Positions 8,142 to 17,893 of a stretch of DNA of 64,000 bases are shown here, piece after piece. The notes under the pieces were generated by a model, which worked only from the letters and a program-made list of their open reading frames with translations, was not told where the DNA came from and did no database searches. How positions within the stretch are numbered: the stretch's first letter is position 1; each line of letters begins with the position of its first letter. This DNA is from an uncultured SAR86 cluster bacterium (GTDB lineage: Bacteria > Pseudomonadota > Gammaproteobacteria > Magnimaribacterales > AG-339-G14), in contig CACEOL010000001.1 in assembly GCA_902561325.1 (NCBI GenBank), positions 1 through 64,000 on the forward strand, read 5' to 3'. Position numbers and translations under genes: made by a program.

Positions 8142-9435
8142 AATTACATCCTAGCTTTTTACCTAAATCTATAAATTCAGGAAATGAGGTATTGATACTT
8201 TCTGAAGAAGAAACTTCAATTGAAGAGCTGCTATTTAAACCGGCAATAGCAAAAGACATTGCGATTCTATGATCATAATATGTCTCAGCTAAAAAGTGTG
8301 GAGTCTTAAAGTCTTGACCCCTTCCTTCAATGCAAAATTTATTACCGTTAAAGAAGTTTTTTATATTCATTTTGTCTAATCCTTCCTGCATGGCTTTAAG
8401 TCTGTCACTCTCTTTGTGCTTTAGTTCCTCTATCTTGTCAAAACTAGATATACCTTCAGCAAAGGCGCTAGCTATGAATAATATAGGTAATTCATCAATT
8501 AAATTTGGGACATCTTCTGATGCAACTTCGCAAGCAATTAATGAGGAGCTTTTGACCTTTATATCAGCGACTGGTTCTTTTCCAAAAAGAGAGTTATTCA
8601 ATACTTTGATATTTGCACCCATTTCAACCAACTTATTTAAAAGAGCAATTCTAGAAGGATTTAATCCTACGTCTTTAAGAGTAATTTCAGAATTTTTTGA
8701 AATTAAAGAGGCAACTATATAAAAAGCCGAAGACGAGAAGTCTCCAGGAATTTGGATATTTTGTGAATTGAAATTTATAGTTTTTTCTAAAGTGGTTTCG
8801 GTTTTGGAATAAGAAATATTTGCTCCAAAATATTCAAACATTCTTTCTGTATGATCTCTTGATGCTGATTTTTCAGTGATTTTTGTTTTGCCATCTGCTC
8901 CTAAACTCGCAAACAAAATTGCAGATTTTACCTGTGCGCTTGCTATTGGCATCTCATAATTTATTCCCTTAATTTTTTTTGTTGGAATAATATGAATTGG
9001 CAAAGTATCCATCTTTGAACCAGAAATATTTGCTCCCATTTCTATCAAAGGGTCTATTATTCTTTTCATTGGTCTTTTGGAAAGCGATTCATCGCCTGAT
9101 AAGCTTGAAGAAAAATCTTGAGATGACAGTAAACCTGACATTAATCTCAATCCTGTTCCAGAATTTCCAAAATAAAGTTGGCCATCTGATTTTTGTAAAC
9201 CCTTGAAGCCCTTGCCCTCTACAAAATAACAATCGCTTTCTTTATAAATATTAATACCTAACTGCCTTAAAGAATTTAAAGTATTCATTACATCTTCACT
9301 TTCCTGAAGATTGGTAATCTTTGAAATCCCCTCTGATATAGATGCGCATATCAACGCCCTGTGAGAAATTGATTTATCTCCAGGAATTCTAATTTTTCCA
9401 TTTAGATTCATGGAAGGTTTTGAAATGAGTTTCAT
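8128..9435 (-). CDS. aroA: 3-phosphoshikimate 1-carboxyvinyltransferase (EPSP synthase)
   Basis: Joins shikimate 3-phosphate and phosphoenolpyruvate in the sixth step of chorismate synthesis. It has 435 residues. Active-site motifs are PGDKSISHRAL (residues 18-28), GNSGTGLRLMSG (90-101), SAQVK (166-170) and RDHTE (193-197). The GDKS, SAQVK and RDHTE combination is that of class II enzymes (Bacillus, Pseudomonas, CP4), which are generally less sensitive to glyphosate than the E. coli type. The ATG overlaps the tyrA stop by four bases; in Pseudomonas the two genes are fused, here they are separate but coupled. Confidence 0.95.
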   Translation of the reverse strand: MKLISKPSMNLNGKIRIPGDKSISHRALICASISEGISKITNLQESEDVMNTLNSLRQLGINIYKESDCYFVEGKGFKGLQKSDGQLYFGNSGTGLRLMSGLLSSQDFSSSLSGDESLSKRPMKRIIDPLIEMGANISGSKMDTLPIHIIPTKKIKGINYEMPIASAQVKSAILFASLGADGKTKITEKSASRDHTERMFEYFGANISYSKTETTLEKTINFNSQNIQIPGDFSSSAFYIVASLISKNSEITLKDVGLNPSRIALLNKLVEMGANIKVLNNSLFGKEPVADIKVKSSSLIACEVASEDVPNLIDELPILFIASAFAEGISSFDKIEELKHKESDRLKAMQEGLDKMNIKNFFNGNKFCIEGRGQDFKTPHFLAETYYDHRIAMSFAIAGLNSSSSIEVSSSESINTSFPEFIDLGKKLGCNFERG

Positions 9436-10295
9436 CTATTTAAAGATTCTTTGATTTTTTTTATTTTTTTTAGGTGTGCTTCTAACTTAGTTACCTCATC
9501 TTTAAGAATGAAGTTTTTAATTTTATTTAGTTCCTTTTCAATATCTTTTATATCCTTCAATATATTCTTCTTATTTAATGAAAAAATATTTTCCCACATT
9601 TGAGGATCACTTTCTGCAATCCTGGTAAAATCTTTTAATCCACCGCCCATAAATTTTTTATATTCAGATACTTTTCTTTTTGAAAAAATAGCAATCAGGC
9701 TGAATGCAACGATATGAGGGAGATGACTGGTTAAAGAGAAAACTTTGTCATGTAGTTTTGGATCTAGATTATGAGTTTTTGACCCTAACTCAAACCAAAA
9801 TTCTTTACATTTTTGCAAAGTAGGAATGGTTAATCCCTTATGCTTAGAAATTATTGAAATTTTATCTCTAAATAGGTCTTCACTTGAATTTAAGAATCCG
9901 CTTTTTTCAGACCCCGCTATGGGATGGGATAAAATAAATTTTGATTCAAATTTGTTCTTTTTAATTTTATTGAGTAAAGAATTTTTTACACTAGTGCAGT
10001 CAGTAATAAAGTCAGCTTTATGAAAAAAATCTAGATATTTATCAAAATTACTAAGAATAACTTTAGGTGGTAAAGAAACAATTACAAAAAGTTTTTTTGT
10101 GCTATCAATTTTTTCAGAACTACCAATTATAATTTTTGATTTTTTTGCATAATTTAAATGGGATTTATTCTTTTCAATAGCTAAAACCTCAAAACCATTT
10201 TTTGACAGTCTTTTTGCTACAGAACCACCAATTAAACCAAGACCTATAATTAAAAACTGGATGTTTTTTTTATTTTTTAGAAAGGTCTTTTTCAT
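9432..10295 (-). CDS. tyrA: Prephenate (or arogenate) dehydrogenase
   Basis: Oxidative decarboxylation of prephenate toward tyrosine. It has 287 residues with an N-terminal Rossmann fold (FLIIGLGLIGGSVAKRL, residues 14-30) and the SHPIAGSEKSGF substrate motif near residue 123. There is no chorismate mutase domain and no ACT domain, so it is the stand-alone type. The start overlaps the hisC 3' end by 26 bases and the stop overlaps aroA by four. Whether it prefers prephenate or arogenate cannot be read from the sequence. Confidence 0.9.
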   Translation of the reverse strand: MKKTFLKNKKNIQFLIIGLGLIGGSVAKRLSKNGFEVLAIEKNKSHLNYAKKSKIIIGSSEKIDSTKKLFVIVSLPPKVILSNFDKYLDFFHKADFITDCTSVKNSLLNKIKKNKFESKFILSHPIAGSEKSGFLNSSEDLFRDKISIISKHKGLTIPTLQKCKEFWFELGSKTHNLDPKLHDKVFSLTSHLPHIVAFSLIAIFSKRKVSEYKKFMGGGLKDFTRIAESDPQMWENIFSLNKKNILKDIKDIEKELNKIKNFILKDEVTKLEAHLKKIKKIKESLNR

Positions 10296-11397
10296 AGTCC
10301 TCTAATACTTGGAGAAAAAAATCCATCTCCTCTTCAGTACCAATGGAAACTCTCAAATGCTGAGGCATTTCGTATACTTTTAACGATCTGAGGATAACTC
10401 CCTTTTCTAAAAAGTATTGAAAAGCAATATCAGAGTCTTGCTTGGCATCAAAAGAAATAAAATTTCCCCAAGATTCAATATAGTTGTAATCAAGATTAGT
10501 GAAGGCTTTTTTTGCTTTGTCCATGCCGGATGAATTAATTTTTACGGATCTGCTAATATGTTCTTGATCAGAGAGAGCAACTTTTCCTAAATCTAAGGCA
10601 AGTGAGTTTGCGTTAAAAGGCTGTCTGACTCTATTTAAATAGTCGGATAACTCAGGATTTGAAACGCAAAAGCCTAATCTTAATGCTGCTAATCCATGAG
10701 CTTTAGAAAAGCTTCGTGAGATGACTAAATTAGGATGATCATCAATTAATGAAAAAGGAATATCAAACTCTGAGCCTTCTATATACTCGTAATAAGCTTG
10801 ATCAAGAAAGACCAAGATATCATCGGGTAAATTATCCAAAAAATCATTAATCTCTAAAAGAGTTTTTGCTGTTCCAGTAGGATTGTTTGGAGAGGCTATA
10901 AAAACAACTTTTGTCTTGTCATCTATTAAATCAATCATTAATTCCAAATCATGACCCCAATTTTTTGCTTTAGATTTTACTGGAAAAGCTCCAGTTGCTT
11001 TTATAGCTAATGGGTAAATAGCAAATCCATGTTGTGAATAAATTGCTTTTTTCCCTTCCCCCAAAAAACACCTAGAGACAAACTCAATTAAATCATTAGA
11101 GCCATTACCTATTGTTATTTGATTTAGATCTACACAGTATTTTTTCGATATAGCTTCCTTTAATTCATAAGCGTTTCCATCAGGATATCTGTTTAATTCG
11201 GAAGAAAAGCTATTCATTTTCCCTTGAAGTAAATCTAAAGCCTTTGGGCTCGGTCCTAAAGGGTTTTCATTACTAGCCAGTTTAATCATTTTTTCTAGGC
11301 CTAATTTCTTTTGAGTATGTTCTAGTGGTAATCCTGGTTCATAGGATTTTAGTCCAAGAACACCTTGATTAAGATTTTCTAATAATGAATTCTTCAT
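10270..11397 (-). CDS. hisC: Histidinol-phosphate aminotransferase family enzyme
   Basis: A PLP-dependent fold type I aminotransferase of 375 residues. Visible are the N-terminal LASNENPLGPSP, the AIYSQHGFAIYPLA region, SPNNPTGT, and the PLP lysine in SRSFSKAHGLAALRLGF. Its place between pheA and tyrA is that of the Pseudomonas-type hisC copy, which acts in histidine synthesis and can also transaminate aromatic keto acids such as phenylpyruvate. With serC and pheA upstream it completes the aromatic amino acid block. Confidence 0.92.
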   Translation of the reverse strand: MKNSLLENLNQGVLGLKSYEPGLPLEHTQKKLGLEKMIKLASNENPLGPSPKALDLLQGKMNSFSSELNRYPDGNAYELKEAISKKYCVDLNQITIGNGSNDLIEFVSRCFLGEGKKAIYSQHGFAIYPLAIKATGAFPVKSKAKNWGHDLELMIDLIDDKTKVVFIASPNNPTGTAKTLLEINDFLDNLPDDILVFLDQAYYEYIEGSEFDIPFSLIDDHPNLVISRSFSKAHGLAALRLGFCVSNPELSDYLNRVRQPFNANSLALDLGKVALSDQEHISRSVKINSSGMDKAKKAFTNLDYNYIESWGNFISFDAKQDSDIAFQYFLEKGVILRSLKVYEMPQHLRVSIGTEEEMDFFLQVLEDYEKDLSKK

Positions 11398-11400
11398 AGA

Positions 11401-12489
11401 TTAGTATGCTGCTGGATAGGAACCTAAGACCTTTAGGTCATAACTAACTTTTTGAAGTTCTTTAAATAACTTTAAAACATTTTTATCTGAAGCATGTCCA
11501 GAGAACTCTAAAAAGAAAGAATATTGCCACTTATTTTTCTTAACCGGTCTGGATAAGATATTTGTAAGATTGATTTTATTCATATTTACTATCTTTAAAA
11601 CTTTTAACAAGGCTCCCTGTTCATTATTTAAACTTAAACTTATCGACGTTTTATCGTCAGAAGTTTTCTCTGGAAATTCATTTCCAATTACCAAGAACCT
11701 AGTTGTATTAGTTAGTTGATCTTGAATTTTTTCTTTCAATAAATTTAACGAATAAATATCAGATAATTTTTCTGGTCCTATAGAGCCTTTTCCAGGTTTA
11801 TTCTTAATCAACTGGGCTGCTTTGGCAGAACTCTCAGTTTCAAAAATTTTTACTTTAGGAAGATTTTTACTTAGCCAATTACGACATTGAGCTAGAGCTT
11901 GAGGATGTCCATAAACAGCATTAAGTTTCTTTATGTTTTTTTCAGATGAAATAAGGCAATGTTCTACAGGCAATTCCAATTCTGAACAAATTTTTAAGTT
12001 GCTTTCTATGAGATTATCTAAAGATTGATTCACCATACCTTCTATTGAATTTTCAAAAGGTATCATTCCATAGGAATTTTTATCTTTTGCTACTTCTTTA
12101 AAAACATCTCGAATATTCTCTGTTTCTACCTTTTCAACAGAACTTCCAAAATGTCTTGTTGTTGCAATTTCTGAAAAAGTGCCTTTAGGACCCAAGTAAT
12201 AAACTTTTATTTTTTTTTCAAGGGTAAAGCATGCTGAGATAATTTCTTTAAAAATAAATTTAATTTTTTCGGCAGGAATAGAACTTTTATTTTTCTTTTG
12301 TAAAGTCTTAATTAAACTTGCTTCTCTATCTGGCCTGTAGAATGTTTTATCACCTGATTTCTTTTTTATTTTTCCAGCATTTATAACAAGCTTAGATCTT
12401 TCGTGGATGAGATTAAGAAGTTTTTGGTCAATTTGATCAATTTCTTTTCTATTGTCGGTTAAATTATTTGGTAGATTTTTTTCAGCCAT
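11401..12489 (-). CDS. pheA: Chorismate mutase / prephenate dehydratase (P-protein)
   Basis: Bifunctional enzyme converting chorismate to prephenate and then to phenylpyruvate. I start it at the ATG at 12489 (362 residues); a TTG four codons upstream is open but less likely. An AroQ-type mutase helix bundle comes first (EIDQIDQKLLNLIHERSKLV), then the dehydratase domain (YLGPKGTFSEIA, GMIPFENSIEGMVNQSLDNL, TTRFLVIG) and a C-terminal ACT domain (SLSLNNEQGALLKVLKI), the phenylalanine feedback site. It overlaps serC by eight bases; hisC follows after three bases. Confidence 0.95.
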   Translation of the reverse strand: MAEKNLPNNLTDNRKEIDQIDQKLLNLIHERSKLVINAGKIKKKSGDKTFYRPDREASLIKTLQKKNKSSIPAEKIKFIFKEIISACFTLEKKIKVYYLGPKGTFSEIATTRHFGSSVEKVETENIRDVFKEVAKDKNSYGMIPFENSIEGMVNQSLDNLIESNLKICSELELPVEHCLISSEKNIKKLNAVYGHPQALAQCRNWLSKNLPKVKIFETESSAKAAQLIKNKPGKGSIGPEKLSDIYSLNLLKEKIQDQLTNTTRFLVIGNEFPEKTSDDKTSISLSLNNEQGALLKVLKIVNMNKINLTNILSRPVKKNKWQYSFFLEFSGHASDKNVLKLFKELQKVSYDLKVLGSYPAAY

Positions 12490-13564
12490 TATTTTTTTCA
12501 AATTCTTTCATAAAATCTATCAAAGCATCTACTCCCTCTTCAGGAACTCCGTTGTAAATGCTTGCTCTCATGCCGCCAACAGATCTATGACCTGCAAGAT
12601 TTAATAATCCATTACCTTCAGATTCTGCTAAAAATTTACCATTTAAAGAATCTTCCCCCAACAGAAATGGAACATTCATTATAGATCTAGATTCTTTGTC
12701 AACATCATTTTTATAAAAATCACTTTGGTCTATGTAAGAATAAAGTTTGTTAGCTTTTGACTCATTAATATTTTTTTGGTTCGTAAGGCCCCCATTCTTT
12801 TTTAACCATTTAAAAACCATACCTGATAAGTACCAGGCAAATGTAGGTGGGGTGTTATACATTGAGTCCGAATCAGCATAAGTCTTATATTGCATCATAG
12901 CTGGCAGACTATCTTTTTCCTCAAGAAGGTCTTTTTTTATAATAATAATAGCTAATCCAGACGGACCTATATTTTTTTGAGCCCCCGCATAAAGCATACT
13001 GAATTTTGTAACATCAAGAGGCTCAGAAAGAATACAAGAAGAGCAATCTGCAACAAGACTTCTCTTTGGAAGATTGTCTAAGTTCCTGAGACAAACTCCA
13101 TCAATTGTTTCGTTCAATACAAGATGAGTGAAAATAGAGTCAGGATGGATTTTCCAAGTATCGGGTTTTGGGTATTTTTTATATGATAAATCTGCTGAAG
13201 ATGCAGAAATTTCTACCTGTCCAAATTTCTTTGCTTCTTTAATAGCTTTCTTGGACCACTGTCCTACATCAAGATAACTGCATAAAGCATTATTATTTTC
13301 TAAGAGATTCATTGGAATCATTGAAAATTGCAGTGAAGCACCTCCTTGAACAAAAAGAACGTCGTAGTCGTCATTTATTTCCAATAAATCAATGAAATCC
13401 TGTTTTGCAGTTTCAGCAATCTCAACAAACTCTTTACTTCTATGGCTCATTTCCATGACGGATAAACCTTTTCCTTGCCAATCAGGTATTTCTGCTTTTA
13501 ATTGATCCAAAACTTCATTTGGAAGTGCTGCAGGTCCAGCGCAAAAGTTGTAATTTCTAGACAT
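12482..13564 (-). CDS. serC: Phosphoserine aminotransferase
   Basis: Converts 3-phosphohydroxypyruvate to phosphoserine (and acts in pyridoxal phosphate synthesis). It has 360 residues, the normal length. Seen are NFCAGPAALPNEVL at the N-terminus, the PLP lysine in AGAQKNIGPSGLAIIII, and NVPFLLG and LAGHRSVGGMRASIYNG at the C-terminal end. It sits 11 bases after gyrA and overlaps pheA, the classic gammaproteobacterial order. Confidence 0.96.
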   Translation of the reverse strand: MSRNYNFCAGPAALPNEVLDQLKAEIPDWQGKGLSVMEMSHRSKEFVEIAETAKQDFIDLLEINDDYDVLFVQGGASLQFSMIPMNLLENNNALCSYLDVGQWSKKAIKEAKKFGQVEISASSADLSYKKYPKPDTWKIHPDSIFTHLVLNETIDGVCLRNLDNLPKRSLVADCSSCILSEPLDVTKFSMLYAGAQKNIGPSGLAIIIIKKDLLEEKDSLPAMMQYKTYADSDSMYNTPPTFAWYLSGMVFKWLKKNGGLTNQKNINESKANKLYSYIDQSDFYKNDVDKESRSIMNVPFLLGEDSLNGKFLAESEGNGLLNLAGHRSVGGMRASIYNGVPEEGVDALIDFMKEFEKNNG

Positions 13565-13575
13565 AGATAAATTAT

Positions 13576-16098
13576 TTACGAATCAATAGCTAATGCAAGT
13601 CCATTAAGAGCCTCATCTTCTTTGAGCTTGATGACTCTTACACCTTGAGTATTTCTACCGATCAAACTAATTTCTGATACTTTGGTCCTTACAAGCATTC
13701 CTTTGTTAGTGATAAGAATAACTTCATCCATTTCGCTAACTTCTTTAGCAGAAATTAAACTCCCATTTCTATCAGAAGTCTGCATGGCTATAACACCTTT
13801 AGCTCCTCTTTTGGTTTTTCTAAAATCATTAACTTTTGATCTTTTCCCGTACCCTTTTTCTGAAACGGTTAATATCTCTGATTCTTTAGAAGGTTTTAAT
13901 AAAGAAATTACTTTTTGGCCTCCATCTAGAGTAATGCCTTTGACTCCTCGAGTGTCTCTACCCATAGATCTAGCATCTGCCTCATTGAAAAATACTGCTT
14001 TTCCGGCATTAGAAACTACCATTAAATCAGCGCTGCCATCAGTCAGAAGAGTGCCGACAAGCTCATCATTATCATCGAGTTTTATTGCTCGTTTACCATT
14101 CTTTCTAGGTTTCTTAAATTCCGACAAGGGAGTTTTTTTAACTATGCCATTTTGCGTGGCCATGAATACATAGGCTTCGCCCTCAAAAGACTCTACATCC
14201 AAGAGGCTAGTAACTCTTTCCGATTCATCCAAATCAATTAAATTTACAAGAGGTCTTCCTTTTGCTGTTCTAGAAGCTTGAGGAATTTCATAAACTTTAA
14301 GCCAATAAACTTTTCCTAGGTTTGAAAAACATAAAAGAGTTCTATGAGTATTAGCAACTATTAATTGTTCAACAAAATCCTCATCTTTAACTGATGCCGC
14401 TGTTTTACCCATGCCACCTCTTCTTTGAGATTGATATACCTCAAGAGGTTGAGTTTTTGCATAACCCATATTCGAAATGGTAACAACCATATCTTCAGGT
14501 TTGATTAAATCTTCAGTGGAAAGATCTAATTTATCTTCGATAGGAGTTTTTCTTTCGTCGCCAAATTCTTCCTTAACGGATAATAGTTCTCCTTCAATTA
14601 CTTCTTGTAACCTTTCAGGATTTTCTAGAATTTCATTCAAAGCAGCAATGTCTTGAAGAACCTCTTCATACTCTTTAATTAAATTATCTTGCTCTAAACC
14701 TGTAAGTCTTTGTAGCCTTAAATCGAGAATAGCTTGAGCTTGTTTTGAAGAAAGTTTGTAGCTGGAACCTGAAAGACCAAATTCTTCAAATATATCCTCA
14801 GGACGAGTATCAATTGAACCTGCTTTTTTTAATAAGTTATTTATCAAAGTAGATTTCCATTTTTTAGCTAGTAGTTTGCGTTTAGCTTCATTGGGATCTT
14901 TGGATTTTTTTATTAAATCAATTATTGAATCAATATTTGAAAGAGCAATTGTTAAGCCTTCTAAAATATGACCTCTATCTTTTGACTTTGCTAAATCAAA
15001 AGCTGTTCTTCTTGAGACAACAGACCGTCTGTGACTTAAGAATATTTCAAGAAGCTCCTTTAAATTTAAAACTTTTGGAACTCGGTCAACGATAGCAACA
15101 TTATTTATGCCAAAAGAGGTTTCTAGTTGAGACTGAGCATACAAATTATTCAAAATTACTTCAGGATTTTGACCGGTTTTGAGATCTACAACTATTCTGA
15201 CCCCTTCTCTATCTGATTCATCTCGAATTTCAGATATGCCATCAATTTTTTTGTCTTTTGAAAGATCTGCAATTTTTTCTACCAAGTTGGCTTTATTTAC
15301 CTGATAAGGAATTTCAGAAATGATTAATCTACTCTTTTCATTTTTCTCATTTTCAATTTCTACTTTGGCTCTCAGAACAACTTTTCCTCTTCCTGTCTTA
15401 GCAGCTTCAATAGCGCCCGCCTTTCCATTTATGATTCCTCCTGTTGGAAAGTCAGGCCCGGGAACTATAGTTACCAATTCATCAATGGATATTTCTGGAT
15501 TTTTTAAAATTGCCAAAGCTCCATCAATTGTTTCACTCAAATTATGGGGAAGAATATTGGTGGCTAATCCTACAGCTATGCCAGAAGATCCATTAACCAA
15601 TAAATTAGGATATGATGCTGGAAGTACTTCTGGAATTAGTTCGGTACCGTCGTAATTCTCAACGTAATCAACAGTTTCTTTGTTTATATCATTTAGAAGA
15701 GCATTACTAATTTTTGCCATCCTAGCTTCGGTATATCTCATGGCTGCTGCACCATCTCCGTCCATTGAGCCAAAATTACCTTGACCATCAACTAAGGGGT
15801 AACGCAGACTAAATTCTTGTGCCATTCTGACCACCGTCTGATAGATTGCTGAATCTCCATGAGGGTGATATTTACCCATTACCTCACCAACAATTCTTGC
15901 TGATTTCAAATGGGGTCTGTTCCATTCATTATTAAGTCTGAACATGGCATAAAGAGTTCTTCTATGCACCGGTTTTAAACCATCCCTGGCGTCTGGCAAA
16001 GCTCTCCCAACGATTACGCTCATTGCATAATCCATATAAGAATTCTTTAATTCGTCCGTAATATTTACGGGAATTACATCTTCTGTTATGTCATCCAT
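13576..16098 (-). CDS. gyrA: DNA gyrase subunit A
   Basis: The breakage-reunion subunit of gyrase, 840 residues. Numbering runs parallel to E. coli through the catalytic Tyr122 ([11 protein letters not shown]). The GyrA box QRRGGMGK in the C-terminal half, which ParC lacks, identifies it as gyrase and not topoisomerase IV. In the quinolone region [10 protein letters not shown], Ser83 is conserved but residue 87 is Gln where E. coli has Asp; the codon reads CAG. Its position at the head of gyrA-serC-pheA supports the call. The 107-base gap upstream (16099-16205) should hold its promoter. Confidence 0.97.
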   Translation of the reverse strand: MDDITEDVIPVNITDELKNSYMDYAMSVIVGRALPDARDGLKPVHRRTLYAMFRLNNEWNRPHLKSARIVGEVMGKYHPHGDSAIYQTVVRMAQEFSLRYPLVDGQGNFGSMDGDGAAAMRYTEARMAKISNALLNDINKETVDYVENYDGTELIPEVLPASYPNLLVNGSSGIAVGLATNILPHNLSETIDGALAILKNPEISIDELVTIVPGPDFPTGGIINGKAGAIEAAKTGRGKVVLRAKVEIENEKNEKSRLIISEIPYQVNKANLVEKIADLSKDKKIDGISEIRDESDREGVRIVVDLKTGQNPEVILNNLYAQSQLETSFGINNVAIVDRVPKVLNLKELLEIFLSHRRSVVSRRTAFDLAKSKDRGHILEGLTIALSNIDSIIDLIKKSKDPNEAKRKLLAKKWKSTLINNLLKKAGSIDTRPEDIFEEFGLSGSSYKLSSKQAQAILDLRLQRLTGLEQDNLIKEYEEVLQDIAALNEILENPERLQEVIEGELLSVKEEFGDERKTPIEDKLDLSTEDLIKPEDMVVTISNMGYAKTQPLEVYQSQRRGGMGKTAASVKDEDFVEQLIVANTHRTLLCFSNLGKVYWLKVYEIPQASRTAKGRPLVNLIDLDESERVTSLLDVESFEGEAYVFMATQNGIVKKTPLSEFKKPRKNGKRAIKLDDNDELVGTLLTDGSADLMVVSNAGKAVFFNEADARSMGRDTRGVKGITLDGGQKVISLLKPSKESEILTVSEKGYGKRSKVNDFRKTKRGAKGVIAMQTSDRNGSLISAKEVSEMDEVILITNKGMLVRTKVSEISLIGRNTQGVRVIKLKEDEALNGLALAIDS

Positions 16099-16205
16099 AG
16101 AGAAAAATTAATGAAAAACTAATGAAATTTATAGTAAAAATAGTGGATCATTTAATGCCATTATTTTAACATTTTATGGGTATTTTAGCTCTTAAAAATG
16201 GAGCT
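16099..16205. other. Gap between gyrA and pntB
   Basis: This gap must hold the end of the transhydrogenase transcript and the gyrA promoter, both on the minus strand. A short inverted repeat AGCTC/GAGCT near 16188-16204 could form a weak terminator for pntB but lacks a strong T run. A minus-strand ACTATAAAT about 30 bases before the gyrA ATG is a possible -10 element. Neither is convincing alone. Confidence 0.3.
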
Positions 16206-17609
16206 TTAAGACTTAAATTCAGAGACCAAAGTTGAAATGGAATCTTTGGCATCTCCAAATAACATTCTTGAATTTTCTTTGAGGAAAAGTGGGTTATCGA
16301 TGCCTGCAAAACCTGCTGCCATACTTCTTTTTAAGATGAATACTGTCTTAGCTCTATCGACTTCAATTACTGGCATTCCATATATAGGACTTCCTTCATT
16401 TTCCCTAGCATCAGGATTTACAACATCATTTGCTCCAATGACTATGCAAACATCAACTGTTTCCATTAAAGGATTAACATCATCTGGCTCAGCTAAAACA
16501 TCATAAGATACATTTGCCTCAGCAAGAAGAACATTCATGTGTCCTGGCATCCTGCCAGCTACAGGATGAATGGCATATTTAACCTCACAGCCATTATCTT
16601 CTAATAGCTCTCCTAATTCTCTTACAACATGTTGCGCTTGAGAAACTGCCATTCCATAACCTGGAACCACTAGAACAGAATTCGCAGCTTCTAAAATAAG
16701 ATAAGCATCCTCTGCAGTAATAGGTTTCACCTCTCCTTGAATTTGTCCACTACCATCTGAAGATGCAGTGGCTGCTCCAAAACCGCCAAACAAAACATTA
16801 GACAATGACCTATTCATTGCCTTACACATGATATTTGTAAGAATAAGACCACTTGCTCCTACTAAAGCACCTGCAACTATTAGCACGTTGTTGTTAATTA
16901 CAAAACCTGCTGAGGATGCTGCAAGACCAGAATAACTATTCAACAAAGCAATGACTACTGGCATATCAGCTCCGCCAATTGGCGCAGTTAAAAGTACGCC
17001 CAATATCAAAGTTACGCCAATTAAAATAAAGAGAATCGCTTGAGAGGAAATATTCAATAAGCCTGTTGATATGATTAATTCGAAAACTAAGAGCAAGGCA
17101 ACTAATAATAAAGCTGATAAAACAAATCTTTGGCCAAACAGTATAAGAGGCTTACCGGAAATAATTTCGGATAACTTTCCAAAAGCTACGAGACTTCCTG
17201 AGAATGTTATTCCACCAATTAAGACAGTAAATGAAATTGCGATAATCTGTATAAGAGTCGTGCTGGATGGATTAATGAATTCAGCTACGCCTACTAAAAG
17301 GCTTGCAATTCCTCCAAACCCGTTGAACAAAGCTACCAATTCCGGCATCGAAGTCATCTTGACAAGCGAAGAAGCTAAAACTCCAACAATCAATCCGCCA
17401 ATAAGAGCAATTACTAAATATTCATAAGCAATAATTTCATTTTGAGCTAGAGTAACTAAGATTGCTATCAACATTCCTGAAGCTGAAACAAGATTTCCCT
17501 TTTGAGCAGTCTCTGCTGAACTTAGCATTTTCAAACCGAAAATGAATAAAATAGAAGCAAAAATATAAGCTAAATTTACGAAAATTGAAGATTGAAAAAA
17601 AGCGATCAT
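16206..17609 (-). CDS. pntB: NAD(P) transhydrogenase subunit beta
   Basis: The beta subunit of the proton-pumping transhydrogenase, which reduces NADP+ with NADH at the expense of the proton gradient. It has 467 residues: an N-terminal half of many membrane helices, then the soluble NADP(H)-binding domain III from about residue 290 (VPGYGMAVSQAQH, HPVAGRMPGHMNVLLAEA, GANDVVNPDARE). Its ATG overlaps the stop of the preceding small membrane subunit by four bases. Confidence 0.95.
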   Translation of the reverse strand: MIAFFQSSIFVNLAYIFASILFIFGLKMLSSAETAQKGNLVSASGMLIAILVTLAQNEIIAYEYLVIALIGGLIVGVLASSLVKMTSMPELVALFNGFGGIASLLVGVAEFINPSSTTLIQIIAISFTVLIGGITFSGSLVAFGKLSEIISGKPLILFGQRFVLSALLLVALLLVFELIISTGLLNISSQAILFILIGVTLILGVLLTAPIGGADMPVVIALLNSYSGLAASSAGFVINNNVLIVAGALVGASGLILTNIMCKAMNRSLSNVLFGGFGAATASSDGSGQIQGEVKPITAEDAYLILEAANSVLVVPGYGMAVSQAQHVVRELGELLEDNGCEVKYAIHPVAGRMPGHMNVLLAEANVSYDVLAEPDDVNPLMETVDVCIVIGANDVVNPDARENEGSPIYGMPVIEVDRAKTVFILKRSMAAGFAGIDNPLFLKENSRMLFGDAKDSISTLVSEFKS

Positions 17610-17893
17610 TTTTTCTTGAACATTTTTAACATTCTATTAGTAACCAGATAACCACCTACAACATTTATTGAGGCAAAGAAAACGGCAAAAGTACCCACTA
17701 ATATCGAAGAAAAAGTACCCTCTCCCCCTGAAGCTAAAAGAGCTCCAACAATAGTAATTCCTGATATTGCATTGGCTCCAGACATTAGAGGTGTATGAAG
17801 TGTTGATGGCACTTTATTGATTAGCTCAAAACCCAAAAATATTGAGAGAACGAGAACAAACAAAAGCAAAACTAATAAAGCTTGGGATTCCAT
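17606..17893 (-). CDS. pntAB: NAD(P) transhydrogenase subunit alpha, membrane part
   Basis: A 95-residue membrane protein with about three hydrophobic helices, equal to the C-terminal domain II segment that is fused to PntA in E. coli. The conserved INKVPSTLHTPLMSGANAIS stretch (residues 25-44) is diagnostic. It starts immediately after the pntAA stop and overlaps pntB by four bases. The three-polypeptide arrangement resembles that of Rhodospirillum and other alphaproteobacteria. Confidence 0.93.
   Translation of the reverse strand: MESQALLVLLLFVLVLSIFLGFELINKVPSTLHTPLMSGANAISGITIVGALLASGGEGTFSSILVGTFAVFFASINVVGGYLVTNRMLKMFKKK

Noticed and set aside
13576-16098. ParC instead of GyrA
   Set aside because: A GyrA box (QRRGGMGK) is present, residue numbering matches GyrA, and serC-pheA follow.
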